Assembly: GCF_001456935.1 (NCBI RefSeq)
Contig: NZ_KQ758483.1
Coordinates: 682,001 to 746,000 of the forward strand
Direction: 5' to 3'
Source: [Bacillus] enclensis
GTDB lineage: Bacteria; Bacillota; Bacilli; Bacillales; Bacillaceae_B
DNA length: 64,000 nt
The position numbers and the translations under genes were made by a program. Under the pieces are notes generated by a model that worked only from the letters and a program-made list of their open reading frames with translations, did no database searches and had not been told where the DNA came from. Numbering within the stretch: position 1 is the first letter of the stretch; each line of letters begins with the position of its first letter. Shown one piece after another: positions 8,701 to 17,589 of the stretch.

Positions 8701-8896
8701 CATTGATGAAGGTTTCGGTACTCTCGACCCAGAGTCCCTTGACCATGCAATCGAAGCGTTGATGGATATCCAGAGCAGCGGACGCCTTGTCGGATTAATA
8801 TCCCATGTGCCTGAATTGAAGGAACGGATCGATGCAAGGCTTGAAGTCATCTCTTCCCAAAACGGAAGCAGGACGGAGTTTCAATTTATGGTGTAG
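5762..8896 (+). CDS. sbcC: Exonuclease SbcCD, ATPase subunit SbcC
   Basis: The 1044-residue Rad50/SMC-type ATPase drives the SbcD nuclease. The N-terminal half-domain has Walker A GKTGSGKTT at about residues 35-43. A long antiparallel coiled coil (about 180-860) is interrupted by the zinc-hook CPVCGSEHH near residue 526, whose two cysteines dimerise two molecules through Zn. The C-terminal half-domain carries the ABC signature LSGGESFKASLALA (about 948) and Walker B METMFIDEGFGTLD (about 978). Length and layout are standard for the family. It is coupled to sbcD and followed by a strong terminator, so the two genes form a closed operon. Confidence 0.95.
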   Translation: MKPLKLTMQAFGPYATREEIDFRELDSRTMFVISGKTGSGKTTIFDGISYAIYGKASGEDRSPADMRSQFAKEEDITEVELLFNLRGKTYRIWRSPQQDKKKARGDGYTTINARAELFTFDEEGGEIILAANVREVDEKVKSLIQLDANQFRQILMIPQGEFRKLLTSDSKDKEVILQRLFHTQLYKMIQEGLKAEADDLRKQVEASIELRTRELLKIHSTDNEELQQLLLEEPVNDSKILSLLPGQIEGMEKRLEDVEQTFQTIQNKRDNVNKELADAHNLLKQFELKEKLGAELTVLLHQESEIGQVSQEITLAHKAARLIKQDEYCHKLNSILKGLKQDMDRLMSEKETAKNRLELARKRYEEEAAKEPAKEELVKKINHLESIQGDVHSLDSLQSELQMLQEKSTKQQELINRDTEEKANLSKWIKNREERLEKFGESQSLLFHYEKSLREKESVLEILKEIHTLSERQDRYKVTMKRLSGQYENTAARMKDASDSITYLEGEWRAAQSAALARELTEGGPCPVCGSEHHPNLATDKHTLPSEEDMKSAREMLQVLQSEEKQLSLSMAQEETKIQNTDEQIRLLIKRAGNQAENLSLENHQEVTLEFQSNVQSLKREILEKKNEIEHLKQLSEQVKKEKGKLEKLEGSGRENLEIQQELKMDFLTKKTSLEKIKESIPSNLYTRQEFDVEFQKTKETLGKMKAAFEKAQSNFYQSENDYKVKEAQLKDKEAQVEKAESDMKHEREEFLSLLNREGFPHYRAFHEAKRTDEEIAILEERVKKYGEDLRSVKDRLSDVSNQLENKDKPDIQVIQQSLTAVTQEMKEINEVLNRLISHTQENKEILARVTDINANIKEHEEAYQTVGHLADIARGQNANRLTFERYVLASFLEDILSVANDRLSKMTAGRYNLIRKTDRSKGNIQSGLELLVFDQYTGQERHVKTLSGGESFKASLALALGLADVVQQYAGGVSLETMFIDEGFGTLDPESLDHAIEALMDIQSSGRLVGLISHVPELKERIDARLEVISSQNGSRTEFQFMV

Positions 8897-8908
8897 TAAA
8901 TATGAAAC

Positions 8909-8939
8909 AAAAAAAGTCAGGGGATCCCTGACTTTTTTT
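8909..8939 (+). terminator. Terminator of the sbcDC operon
   Basis: AAAGTCAGGG and CCCTGACTTT form a near-perfect stem, followed by seven T. Confidence 0.85.
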
Positions 8940-9008
8940 GTTTCTACTGGTTAGTTTGTGAAGGTAGAGGAAATAAATAGAGTTACATCATACTTTAGGA
9001 GTTTTTAA

Positions 9009-10103
9009 ATGAAGAGTTTACAACCAGTTCTCATCCCAAGGCAGCTCACCTTATTATTAATCCTTTCAACAGGTCTTCTAAACCACGTCATGATCATACC
9101 CAGTATCCTGCAATCATCCGGCCGGGATGGCTGGGTAAGTGTAATTGTTTCGTACCCGGTATTGATACTGGCGACATTCTTGATTTATTACGTATTAAAG
9201 AATTCACCACCCGAAGGTTTCTTTCATCTCTTAAGGACCAAGTGGAACAAAGTATGGGTTTGGATCTATTCTCTTCCGATTTGTTTATTTCTGATAACCA
9301 GTGCATATATCACCTTTGTTGACTTAATAATATGGTTGAGGGCATATTTTCTTGCTGATGTACCGAAGCTGCTAATTGTTGTCATTGTGCTATGCACCTG
9401 TTTGTTGATTACGTGGTCAGGTATCAAATATATGGCCATTGCAAGCGGTATATTGCTCCCGCTGGTGATGATTTTTGGCTTTTTCATTGCATTCACCAAT
9501 ACGCACCTGAAAGATCCCAGTCTCCTTTTTCCGATACTAAGCAGTGGGTATCCGCCTGTATATAAGGGAATGATTTATGTTTTGAGCGGTCTGTTGGAGA
9601 TATTCATCATCATCTTACTTCAGCCATTCAGCGCCGGGAAAATAAAACTGCATCATCTCATTTTTTTGGGTTTGATTTTGGCAGGCTTGATAATGGGTCC
9701 TTTAACAGCTTCCATCATGGAATTTGGTGACGTGGAAGCATCGAACATGAGATACCCCGCATATGAACAGTGGAGGATTTTAGGCATCGGGGAATTCATA
9801 ACCCACCTTGATTTTTTTGCACTATATCAATGGCTGTGCGGTGCACTGATCAGGATTGGTTTATTTATGTTTTTACTAAGCTTTCTTTTAACAAATTCGA
9901 AGGATAACTACAGAATGAAATTCAAGGTTGTTTCATCTGTCTATATTGGGTTCATGATATTACTGATTATTGATGTTGACCCATACTTTTTTTATAGAGC
10001 TTTATACAACTATTTCTTTCCTTTCACGGTGGTGTTCTTCTTTATTCAAATTTTACTGAGTGCTTTAATTGTAAAAATTTTTTCCATTAAAGCGAAAGTC
10101 TAA
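9009..10103 (+). CDS. Spore germinant receptor B subunit (GerAB family)
   Basis: The 364-residue protein has about ten hydrophobic segments over its whole length, the pattern of the GerAB amino acid/polyamine permease-like subunit. In Bacillus spores this subunit sits in the inner membrane and binds the germinant. The N-terminus (PRQLTLLLILSTGLLNHVMIIP) fits the family start. The next two genes encode the A and C subunits, completing a receptor. The B-A-C gene order differs from B. subtilis gerA (A-B-C) and gerK (A-C-B). Such operons are normally made in the forespore by SigG; no convincing SigG promoter could be placed. The germinant cannot be predicted. Confidence 0.88.
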   Translation: MKSLQPVLIPRQLTLLLILSTGLLNHVMIIPSILQSSGRDGWVSVIVSYPVLILATFLIYYVLKNSPPEGFFHLLRTKWNKVWVWIYSLPICLFLITSAYITFVDLIIWLRAYFLADVPKLLIVVIVLCTCLLITWSGIKYMAIASGILLPLVMIFGFFIAFTNTHLKDPSLLFPILSSGYPPVYKGMIYVLSGLLEIFIIILLQPFSAGKIKLHHLIFLGLILAGLIMGPLTASIMEFGDVEASNMRYPAYEQWRILGIGEFITHLDFFALYQWLCGALIRIGLFMFLLSFLLTNSKDNYRMKFKVVSSVYIGFMILLIIDVDPYFFYRALYNYFFPFTVVFFFIQILLSALIVKIFSIKAKV

Positions 10104-10175
10104 GATATTTTGAATGCAGATCACAACACTCCTTATTGAAACATCAAAACTGCTGCAGACAAAAGGATGTTTGTA

Positions 10176-11624
10176 ATGATGATAAAAGGTTCAATGAATA
10201 CATATACAGCAAAAGAAAAAATGGAAGAGTTACATTCTTTATTTTCAAAAAGTGAAGATTTGATCTTTAAAGAACATCACTTTGAACAAGTAAGGATTAC
10301 GATGGTGTTTTTTGAAAGTATCGTTGATATCAAATACATGGATAAATCGATCCTGCCGAAACTGGACCTGATCACAGATAAAACCGTTTTACAAAAGATG
10401 AAGCAATTCTTCCAGGCAGAGGAATTTATAAACAGAGAAATGGAAGAACTGACAACTGCATTATTTTCAGGACATGTCCTCTTTTTCCTGGAAGGGACTA
10501 TCCTCGGTATACAAGCTGGGAATCTTCCAAAGCGCAATCCCGAAGAATCTTCACTCGAAACTTCAATCAGGGGGCCGAAGGATGGATTTGTAGAGGACCT
10601 GAATACAAACATTTCACTGGTAAGGAGACGTCTTTTTACACCGTCTTTATGTGTCGAGACATATCATTTAGGTAGCAGGAGCAATACAAAAATAGCCGTT
10701 CTTTATATAGAAGACATCATCGACGATACAATCATTAAAGATTTGCATAATAGACTGGAAAATATTGATATTGATGTTTTGGTCTCCAATCAAGAACTGG
10801 AATCTTTGTTGGATGATTCCCCTTATTCAATATTTCCGAATTTCGATTATACCGGGAGACCGGATTTTATAGTGGAAAATCTAAATCAAGGCAGATTTGC
10901 CATCATAATGGATGGAAGTCCAACCGTATCTATTGCCCCAGTTAATCTTTTGCTCCAGACGAAGTCCCCCGAAGATTCAAATATTAATTATTTCTTTGTT
11001 TCAATTGAACGATTGATTAGAATCATTGGATTGATTATATCTGGCTTTCTCCCAGGAACTTGGGTAGCTTTTTCAGCTTATAATATTGAGCAAATTCCAT
11101 ACTTGCTAGTCGCTACAATTTCTATGTCAAGATTCGGCCTGCCCCTTTCTGCTCCTATTGAAATGTTCATCGTATTGTTTTTATTTGAATTTTTTAATGA
11201 AGCGGGCATACGGCTTCCAAGGGCCATTGGTCAGACGGTTTCCGTGCTTGGGGGACTGATTGTAGGGGACGCAGCCATCCGGGCTGGATTAACTTCACCC
11301 ACTATGCTTGTTATTGGTGCGATAACCTATATTTCTTCTTTCACGCTCGTCAATCAATCATTAAAAAACGGGCTTACCACATTAAGATTTATCGTTTTAC
11401 TCTTCAGCACCTTATTTGGATTGTTTGGGGTGATCCTTACCTTTATCATCACCATCCTTTATTTAGCCACAAAATCTTCTTTTGGGGTCCCTTACTTAGG
11501 CTCTGTCGCCCCTCTCAGTTTTACGGAAACAGTCAGGGCTTTTATAAAGCTGCCGCTTCAATTCTATAAAGAACGTACGAAGTCAACCAGTCCGAAAGAT
11601 ACAACCAGGAAAGGGAATGAGTAA
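10176..11624 (+). CDS. Spore germinant receptor A subunit (GerAA family)
   Basis: About 482 residues. A soluble N-terminal region of about 270 residues (including DGFVEDLNTNISLVRRR and VSNQELESLLDDSPYSIFPN, both typical of GerA-type N domains) is followed by about five membrane helices and a basic tail. ATG 10167 directly abuts AAAAGG, so ATG 10176 or the adjacent 10179 is the better start. It lies 72 bases after the B gene, and the C-subunit gene begins two bases after its stop. The A subunit is an integral inner-membrane protein of the spore and forms the core of the oligomeric receptor. Confidence 0.9.
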   Translation: MMIKGSMNTYTAKEKMEELHSLFSKSEDLIFKEHHFEQVRITMVFFESIVDIKYMDKSILPKLDLITDKTVLQKMKQFFQAEEFINREMEELTTALFSGHVLFFLEGTILGIQAGNLPKRNPEESSLETSIRGPKDGFVEDLNTNISLVRRRLFTPSLCVETYHLGSRSNTKIAVLYIEDIIDDTIIKDLHNRLENIDIDVLVSNQELESLLDDSPYSIFPNFDYTGRPDFIVENLNQGRFAIIMDGSPTVSIAPVNLLLQTKSPEDSNINYFFVSIERLIRIIGLIISGFLPGTWVAFSAYNIEQIPYLLVATISMSRFGLPLSAPIEMFIVLFLFEFFNEAGIRLPRAIGQTVSVLGGLIVGDAAIRAGLTSPTMLVIGAITYISSFTLVNQSLKNGLTTLRFIVLLFSTLFGLFGVILTFIITILYLATKSSFGVPYLGSVAPLSFTETVRAFIKLPLQFYKERTKSTSPKDTTRKGNE

Positions 11625-11626
11625 AC

Positions 11627-12778
11627 GTGGTCCTTCGAAAATTCAGCATATGCATACTCGCTTCACTTTTCTTGTTATCGGGTTGTTCAGGTATTAAAAA
11701 TATACAGGACTTGACTTATATCGTCACAATTGGGATGGATTATGACCCTGACCACGATGAATACATTGTATATCTTCAAGGCTTGAACTTCTTGAATGTG
11801 GCCAAACAGGAAACGAGACCCATTGAACCGATACCGACACTGGTTGGGTCGGCGCGAGGGAAAACACTCAACCTTGCAGTAAGCAAGTTATATAAGCTAT
11901 CACGGCCCCCGTTGTTCTTTGGCCATCTAAAGGCATTGGTATTATCGGATAAAGTGATTGAGTATAAATTTAAAGAAGTACTCGAAGATGTAGGAAGGAA
12001 TCGATCGTTAAGGCCCAATTTATTGCTATTCACCACTGATCAAAATATTGAAGAGATCTTTCACACAAAAGGCTTATTTGGTTATCCCCCCGTCTACACT
12101 GTAATGTTGACTGAGGAAAATATTGAAGCAAATTTAAATGATATTGGTCCAATCAGCCTCATGTCATTCTTGAGAATGTATTATGAGCCGGTGGGGTCTG
12201 CATTCATTCCAAGATTGTCTGTCAATCAAAACGCATGGCAAACAAATGCCCCAAACCCTGTGCTTCTCCTTGACGGGTATTCCCTGTTCCAGCATTCAGA
12301 CTATAAAGGTATACTTCCTTCAAAAGAAGCGATAATAGTGGATTGGCTTCTCGATAAAAGAAATCAGATCAATTACGGTATTCATATTGATGACGAATTG
12401 GCTGCTACATTTGAATTGACGTCCCAAAAGATGAAAGTGAAAATGAAAAAGGATGGATTACGGCCCGAATTTATACTGGAGCTCAAAGTGGAAGCAGAAC
12501 TGCTGGAAAAGGTAAAAGAAGTGCCGTATGAAAAAGTGAAGGCTTCACTGGAGGAATCAATCAAAAAAGAAGTTCAAAAAGTGTATGATATCGGTATTGA
12601 GAAAAAAGTGGATTTGTTGAATATCGGGGAAAAGTATTACAGGTTCAATGGGGATGAATACAGGAAACTTATGAATAGCGATCAGTTCTATCTGACCCGG
12701 GATTCTTTGAAGAAGATTAATGTAAGCGTGAGCATTTCTCACTACAACGCATACCGGTTTAATAAAGAAGAACGTTAG
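11627..12778 (+). CDS. Spore germinant receptor C lipoprotein, Ger(x)C family
   Basis: This 383-residue protein has a lipoprotein signal ending in LLSGC (Cys20). The Ger(x)C pattern follows: DLTYIVTIGMDYD, PRPPLF-like SRPPLFFGHLKALVLSD, and the C-terminal module of helices and strands ending near YRFNGDEYRKL. The start is GTG 11627, two bases after the A-subunit stop, with AAAGGG inside the upstream gene. In spores the C subunit is lipid-anchored to the outer face of the inner membrane and is required for receptor function. It is the last gene of the operon. Confidence 0.92.
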   Translation: MVLRKFSICILASLFLLSGCSGIKNIQDLTYIVTIGMDYDPDHDEYIVYLQGLNFLNVAKQETRPIEPIPTLVGSARGKTLNLAVSKLYKLSRPPLFFGHLKALVLSDKVIEYKFKEVLEDVGRNRSLRPNLLLFTTDQNIEEIFHTKGLFGYPPVYTVMLTEENIEANLNDIGPISLMSFLRMYYEPVGSAFIPRLSVNQNAWQTNAPNPVLLLDGYSLFQHSDYKGILPSKEAIIVDWLLDKRNQINYGIHIDDELAATFELTSQKMKVKMKKDGLRPEFILELKVEAELLEKVKEVPYEKVKASLEESIKKEVQKVYDIGIEKKVDLLNIGEKYYRFNGDEYRKLMNSDQFYLTRDSLKKINVSVSISHYNAYRFNKEER

Positions 12779-12884
12779 GGGCTCCCTTTAAAAAATATTA
12801 CCTGAACTTTCAATTATATCTTTATATTTCCAGTAGGATTAACTATGATGAAGATATAAGACATACACAAAGCGGGTGATATCT

Positions 12885-13178
12885 ATGAAAATAAGTGTTT
12901 ATATTTTAATCTTAATCATTTCAGCAGCCGTCGCAATTGGATGGAGCTGGAAGAGGCTCCTGGACTTTAACACATATAAGAAACCATTTTTTGAGGGGGT
13001 TGCCCTGCAGTTTTTATTCCTTTTGATCGCTTCCATTTGGTGGCTGGTGACAGAGGACACTTCTAACGGAATCATGGGTGTTTTTTATTATCTCGTCGCA
13101 TTTCTCGTCATCATGGTGATTCACGGATATGTCCTTCACTATCTATTCTCCAAAAAGAAAAAAGAAGTATCAGAATGA
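12885..13178 (+). CDS. Small membrane protein of unknown function
   Basis: The 97-residue protein has three predicted membrane helices (about residues 4-22, 42-58 and 67-90) and a lysine-rich C-terminus. ATG 12885 is preceded by GGGTGAT at good spacing. The last codon and stop overlap the start of the pantothenate kinase gene by four bases (ATGA), so the two are translationally coupled. I do not recognise a family. Coupling to coaW is the only functional hint. Confidence 0.65.
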   Translation: MKISVYILILIISAAVAIGWSWKRLLDFNTYKKPFFEGVALQFLFLLIASIWWLVTEDTSNGIMGVFYYLVAFLVIMVIHGYVLHYLFSKKKKEVSE

Positions 13179-14002
13179 GATATTTAGGAATCGACGCAGG
13201 CGGAACCCTTACTAAGCTTGTATATGAAGAACACGGCAGATACCATTATAAAGTCTTTGACAGTAAAGAACTGCCTCAGATAATGAATTGGATTCGGCTC
13301 ACCTCACCGGATTCAAAATTGTTCCTTACCGGCGGGAAGGCTGAAAAGATTAAGATGCTGGTTCCGGAGAGTGCAGTATTTCCTGAATTCAAATCAATAG
13401 AAGAAGGTATTCGAAAACTTGTTCATACTCAAAATGAAGAGCTGGATCGATACATCTTGGTGAATATAGGCACCGGAACCTCTTTCTTTAAAGTCGCTCC
13501 CAATGAATTCTCCCGTGTAACGGGAAGCGGAATGGGCGGAGGTATGTTCATAGGGCTGGGAGCGCTGCTCACTGGCACAGATGATTTCCATGAACTCGTG
13601 GAGATGTCCGAAAACGGAAATCGTGAAGCAGTCGATTTGATGGTGAAGGATGTATATGAAGGGGAGGATGCTCCTGTGCCTGACTATCTGACGGCAGCAA
13701 ACTTTGCTAAACTCGGATCTGGAGCAGCATCAACTAAAGATGTGACTCGCTCTTTGACCAACTTGATTGCGGAGACGGTTATATTGCTTTCCCAGCAGCT
13801 TGCGGTCTCACATCGCTGCCAAAAGCTTGTTTTCATAGGAAGCACTCTCATTGCGAATTCTCCCTTAAAAGAAGATCTCAAACAATTTGAAACCCTTTTG
13901 GGGTGTCAGTGTGTTTTTATTGAAAATGGATCATTCTCCGGAAGTATCGGTGCACTGAGGCTTGGATTGAAAAGCCTGGGAATTTCACAAAATAGTCATT
14001 GA
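13175..14002 (+). CDS. coaW: Type II pantothenate kinase
   Basis: This 275-residue ASKHA-fold kinase phosphorylates pantothenate with ATP, the first step of coenzyme A synthesis. The N-terminal phosphate loop GIDAGGTLTKL (residues 5-15) and the glycine-rich segments NIGTGTSFF (about 96-104) and TGSGMGGGMFIGL (about 113-125) match the staphylococcal and eukaryotic-like type II enzymes rather than CoaA or CoaX. The family's catalytic Glu corresponds to a residue in the segment between these motifs. Type II enzymes are less sensitive to CoA feedback. It is coupled to the membrane protein gene upstream by a four-base overlap. Confidence 0.88.
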   Translation: MRYLGIDAGGTLTKLVYEEHGRYHYKVFDSKELPQIMNWIRLTSPDSKLFLTGGKAEKIKMLVPESAVFPEFKSIEEGIRKLVHTQNEELDRYILVNIGTGTSFFKVAPNEFSRVTGSGMGGGMFIGLGALLTGTDDFHELVEMSENGNREAVDLMVKDVYEGEDAPVPDYLTAANFAKLGSGAASTKDVTRSLTNLIAETVILLSQQLAVSHRCQKLVFIGSTLIANSPLKEDLKQFETLLGCQCVFIENGSFSGSIGALRLGLKSLGISQNSH

Positions 14003-14086
14003 TACTCATAGGAAGCGCATTGTCTTTTCCTGTTCTTTCTACTAACATAGAATGAGAAAGAGTAGTGGAAAGCGGAGGAGATTTTA

Positions 14087-14683
14087 GTGCCTAAAATTAA
14101 ATTAATAGCGGTCGTGATGGCTGCAGTAGGAATTCTCCTTGCAGGTTGCAGCAATAGTGACTTTCAAGCAGAAACGAATTATGAAATAGCGGATTTCAAT
14201 TATACCAATCAACAAAATGAAAAAGTAAGTCTCAAAGACTTGGAAGGAAAAGTTTGGATTGCAGATTTCATTTTCACTAACTGTGAAACGGTCTGTCCGC
14301 CAATGACGTTCAATCTTACGAAATTGCAAAAAGAACTGAAGAAAGCAGGGGTAGAAGATTATAAGATCGTCTCCTTCAGCGTCGACCCCGAAAACGATAC
14401 ACCGCAGGCCCTGAAGGAATATATTTCAGGATACGAAGCGGATTCAGGCAAGTGGGAATTATTGACCGGTTATAAGTTTGAGGAAATCAAGGACTTTGCT
14501 GAACATTCATTCAAAACAATCGTTGCAAAAGACCCCAATTCTGACCAAGTCATTCATCAGACAAGCTTCTTCCTCGTCAATCAAGAAGGTGTTGTGGTTA
14601 AGAATTACAGCGGGAACAGCGATGTACCTTACGATGAAATCACCTCCGACATGAAGACACTTATAAAAGAAGGTTCAAATTAA
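14087..14683 (+). CDS. Sco-family copper/thiol protein for cytochrome c oxidase
   Basis: The 198-residue lipoprotein (lipobox LLAGC, Cys21) has a thioredoxin-like fold. The Sco signature CETVCPP places the two copper- or disulfide-forming cysteines near residues 65 and 69, and the third ligand histidine is in VIHQTSFF near residue 155. Sco proteins deliver copper to, or reduce, the CuA site of cytochrome c oxidase on the outer membrane face. The start is GTG 14087 with GCGGAGGAG upstream. It is a single gene closed by a terminator, equivalent to B. subtilis ypmQ. Confidence 0.9.
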   Translation: MPKIKLIAVVMAAVGILLAGCSNSDFQAETNYEIADFNYTNQQNEKVSLKDLEGKVWIADFIFTNCETVCPPMTFNLTKLQKELKKAGVEDYKIVSFSVDPENDTPQALKEYISGYEADSGKWELLTGYKFEEIKDFAEHSFKTIVAKDPNSDQVIHQTSFFLVNQEGVVVKNYSGNSDVPYDEITSDMKTLIKEGSN

Positions 14684-14695
14684 AAACTGATCGGA

Positions 14696-14756
14696 AATAG
14701 TCGAGTTGGATCAAGCCTCTTTAGAAGGCGGGCTTGTCCGGCCGGCTATTTTTTTA
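14696..14756 (+). terminator. Terminator after sco gene
   Basis: AATAGTCG and CGGCTATT (one G-U pair) enclose an inner GC-rich hairpin. A run of seven T follows. Confidence 0.65.
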
Positions 14757-14809
14757 TTGAGATCAGCGCTTATGGTAAAGTAAGTATAGTCATTCTATAT
14801 AAAAAGCAG

Positions 14810-14995
14810 GTGAGGAATATTCGAAATTCAAAAGGCATATTTATTTTTGATTGTATCATCACAGTAGTGATTCTGTTTTGGACGATCAAATCTTTCTCAG
14901 AAGGGGAAAGTATGAAAGGTTTCCTGTTTATTGCATGCTTTGCATTGATGACAGGCGTATTATTCACTCATTATAAAAGAAAGAAGAAGTCTTAG
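14810..14995 (+). CDS. Small two-helix membrane protein
   Basis: The frame codes for 61 residues with two hydrophobic helices (about residues 11-27 and 35-52) and a strongly basic end HYKRKKKS. The proposed start is GTG 14810. An AGGTGAGG sequence overlaps that codon, so a downstream ATT (14819) could be the true, rare start. It lies 15 bases before selB on the same strand and may be its operon partner. The family is not recognised. Confidence 0.5.
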   Translation: MRNIRNSKGIFIFDCIITVVILFWTIKSFSEGESMKGFLFIACFALMTGVLFTHYKRKKKS

Positions 14996-15010
14996 AAGAA
15001 GCAGGTGGGA

Positions 15011-16903
15011 ATGTTGAGGAAACGGTACTATACGGTCGGAATGGCCGGACATATTGACCATGGTAAAACTGCACTGACTAAGGCCCTTACCAACATCGAC
15101 ACCGATCGCCTAAAAGAGGAAAAGGAAAGGCGTATTTCGATAGAGCTCGGTTTTGCCCCGTTTCATCAAGAAGAGGATATGCAGATTTCCATTATCGATG
15201 TGCCCGGCCATGAACGTTTTGTGAGGAAAATGATTGCAGGGACAGGTGGAATTGACCTTGTGGTGCTCGTTATAGCAGCCGATGAAGGAATCATGCCTCA
15301 AACACGTGAGCATTTGGATATCCTTTCCCTTCTTGGGATTTCAAATGGGATTGTGGCACTTACGAAAATGTCAAAAGTGGATGCGGAACTGAGGGAACTT
15401 GCTAAAGATGAAGTGAAGGAAGAACTTGAAGGCTCTCCTTTTGAAAATGCCCCGTTGGTGTTGGTCGACAGTATCTCAGGTGAAGGTATCCAGGAATTGA
15501 AGGATTTAATTTTAAAATCGATAGAAGATATACCTGTCAGGAGTTCTGAAGGTGATTTCCGTTTGCCGATCGATCAGATATTTTCACTGAAAGGACAAGG
15601 TACCATTGTCAGGGGGACCATATATGAAGGAGAGATAGAAACGGGGGCAGAAGTCACGATACTCCCTCAAGGAATCAAGGCGAAAGCAAGGCAGATACAA
15701 GTCCATGGAGAAAAGAGCAGCAAAGGTTGTGCAGGACAGCGTGCAGCCATCAACTTGGCAGGTGTCAATTATCAACAGATTGAGCGCGGAAACGCAGTTG
15801 TATCCTCTTCACTCTTTTCTGTCACAGATACAATCGATGTTTCATTGAATACGCTTGGCGGAATAAAGAATGGACTTAAACAGCGTATGGAAATCAAGTT
15901 CCATACAGGAACTTCAGAGGTAATGGGGAAGCTTGTATTCTTCGACCGTAATAAAACAGAACAAGCAGAAGACTCTATTCTATGTCAAATCCGGCTAAAC
16001 GATAAGATTGTAGTTAAACGCGGCGATCGATTTATAATCAGGAGGCCATCGCCTTCAGAAACACTGGGCGGAGGTTGGATTATTAATCCAAGTGGAAAAA
16101 GGTACCGCTTTGGCCAGGAAACTATTTCGAAATTGCGTGCGGTAATGGAGGGTTCTGCTGAAGAAAGGATTTTAAGACTTCTTCAACAGAAAAAGAGTGT
16201 ACCTGTACAATCTTTGATACTTGAAGTCTCCCTTACACAAGAAGACCTTGAGGAATTGCTGAATAAGCCAGGCTGGATTATGCTGCGCGATATTTTTGTG
16301 ACGCATATAAGTATTGTAGAAAGCTGTGAAAAGAAGATTGTAGATGTCATCAGTACCTATCATGACAGGCATCCCCTTGAAAAGGGAATCAACAAGGGGG
16401 AGCTACACTCGATGCTGGAGTCTTTCACTGATACGGTCATCCAGTTCAGTATCGAAAGACTGATTCAGCAGAAGCAAGTATCTGTTGAAAATGGAGTTCT
16501 CCGTATACATGATTTTATACCGAGCCTCCCTTCACAGTGGGAAAAAAGGTGCGTGCAGCTTTTACACTCCTTAAAGGAGGATAATTTGAAAGTAAAACCA
16601 ATAGAAGAATATTTTAAGGAAGCCGGTATCCCTGAATCGTTAAGACAGGAATATTATTACTTTTTTATTGGACAGGAGTGGATTATTCCACTCGATGAAA
16701 AGCATGCGTATGCTTATGAAACCTACAAGAAGGCAGTCAATGAGCTGAAAGGAAAAACAGACCGTAGATTCAATATCACTGAGGCAAAAGAACTGTTGGG
16801 TTTATCCCGGAAGTACATGATCCCGTTTTTAGAAAGACTGGATAAAGATGGACATACAGTTAGAATCAACGATGAGAGGAAATGGATTTCTTATCGAGAA
16901 TAA
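15011..16903 (+). CDS. selB: Selenocysteine-specific elongation factor SelB
   Basis: The 630-residue factor carries Sec-tRNA(Sec) to ribosomes stalled at UGA by binding the mRNA SECIS hairpin. The GTPase domain has G1 GHIDHGKT (about residues 13-20), G2-region [10 protein letters not shown], and G3 DVPGHE. The G4 motif reads TKMS (118-121) where TKxD is usual. EF-Tu-like domains II and III follow (about 175-345), then four winged-helix repeats that bind SECIS (about 370-630). Starts at GTG 15005, ATG 15011 or TTG 15014 are possible; AGGTGG at 15003 best suits the latter two. tRNA-Sec in the same window confirms the pathway; selA and selD are not here. Confidence 0.95.
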   Translation: MLRKRYYTVGMAGHIDHGKTALTKALTNIDTDRLKEEKERRISIELGFAPFHQEEDMQISIIDVPGHERFVRKMIAGTGGIDLVVLVIAADEGIMPQTREHLDILSLLGISNGIVALTKMSKVDAELRELAKDEVKEELEGSPFENAPLVLVDSISGEGIQELKDLILKSIEDIPVRSSEGDFRLPIDQIFSLKGQGTIVRGTIYEGEIETGAEVTILPQGIKAKARQIQVHGEKSSKGCAGQRAAINLAGVNYQQIERGNAVVSSSLFSVTDTIDVSLNTLGGIKNGLKQRMEIKFHTGTSEVMGKLVFFDRNKTEQAEDSILCQIRLNDKIVVKRGDRFIIRRPSPSETLGGGWIINPSGKRYRFGQETISKLRAVMEGSAEERILRLLQQKKSVPVQSLILEVSLTQEDLEELLNKPGWIMLRDIFVTHISIVESCEKKIVDVISTYHDRHPLEKGINKGELHSMLESFTDTVIQFSIERLIQQKQVSVENGVLRIHDFIPSLPSQWEKRCVQLLHSLKEDNLKVKPIEEYFKEAGIPESLRQEYYYFFIGQEWIIPLDEKHAYAYETYKKAVNELKGKTDRRFNITEAKELLGLSRKYMIPFLERLDKDGHTVRINDERKWISYRE

Positions 16904-17001
16904 TATGATTATGTTTTTCTTTTTAAGGAAAGTGGTATAAATGTACTTATAGAATTGTATAACTTAGTAAATAGACAAGGCAGGAAAGTAGGAGACGTAA
17001 G

Positions 17002-17574
17002 ATGCAGGAATTATGGAGCGCATTTGGATGGGTGATCCCCATTCTTGCACTGTTTACCATGACTTCCCTCCTGGCCGTCTCCGTATGGAAAAAGAAAAAA
17101 GGCAAAGGAAGGTGGATGAACCTCCTTCCTGTTTTATTGCTTTCAATTTCCATTGGCGGTATATGTTTGATCACCCTTACACCCATGCTGGGTGACGGAG
17201 GCATGAACGGCGGGGTAAAAGGTCATACCAATATGGATCCTTTTTCAAATTTGAGACTGAATCTAATTTATCGGAATCATTTAGATGTGCCGATTCGAAA
17301 CTTATTAGCCAACGTGTTTTTGTTCGTACCCTTTGCTTTCTTTTCAGGCTGGTGGATGCGGCACCAGCGGGCAATCCTTTTAAAGGTGACATTCCTCGGG
17401 GCCATCTTATCATTCCTTATTGAATTGACTCAATACTATCTTCCTTTGGGAAGGGCGACAGATATCGATGATTGGCTTATGAACACGCTTGGTTCTTTTC
17501 TCGGCGGGATTATATTTATCACGGGAAGTTTCATATTCAGATTGTTAAGGTTAAATGGCTGGATAAATAGATAA
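17002..17574 (+). CDS. VanZ-like membrane protein
   Basis: The 190-residue protein has about five membrane helices. The C-terminal half shows the VanZ-family pattern: NLLANVFLFVPFAFF, then SFLIELTQYYLPLGRATDIDDWLMNTLGSFLGG (about residues 95-170, given here by its key acidic and aromatic positions E, Q, R, D, D, N). Members of this family contribute to glycopeptide tolerance in some bacteria, but most are of unknown role, so no resistance should be inferred. AGTAGGAG precedes ATG 17002. A repeat-borne hairpin downstream can act as its terminator. Confidence 0.8.
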   Translation: MQELWSAFGWVIPILALFTMTSLLAVSVWKKKKGKGRWMNLLPVLLLSISIGGICLITLTPMLGDGGMNGGVKGHTNMDPFSNLRLNLIYRNHLDVPIRNLLANVFLFVPFAFFSGWWMRHQRAILLKVTFLGAILSFLIELTQYYLPLGRATDIDDWLMNTLGSFLGGIIFITGSFIFRLLRLNGWINR

Positions 17575-17589
17575 AGCATTACTGAAAAA

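Noticed and set aside
8988-8994. CATACTT as a SigG -10 box for the ger operon
   Set aside because: Transcription would begin inside the ribosome site and no -35 match is at the right distance.
17002-17574. VanZ-like gene as a sign of vancomycin resistance
   Set aside because: No vanHAX or vanRS genes are nearby; VanZ-like proteins are common in susceptible Firmicutes.
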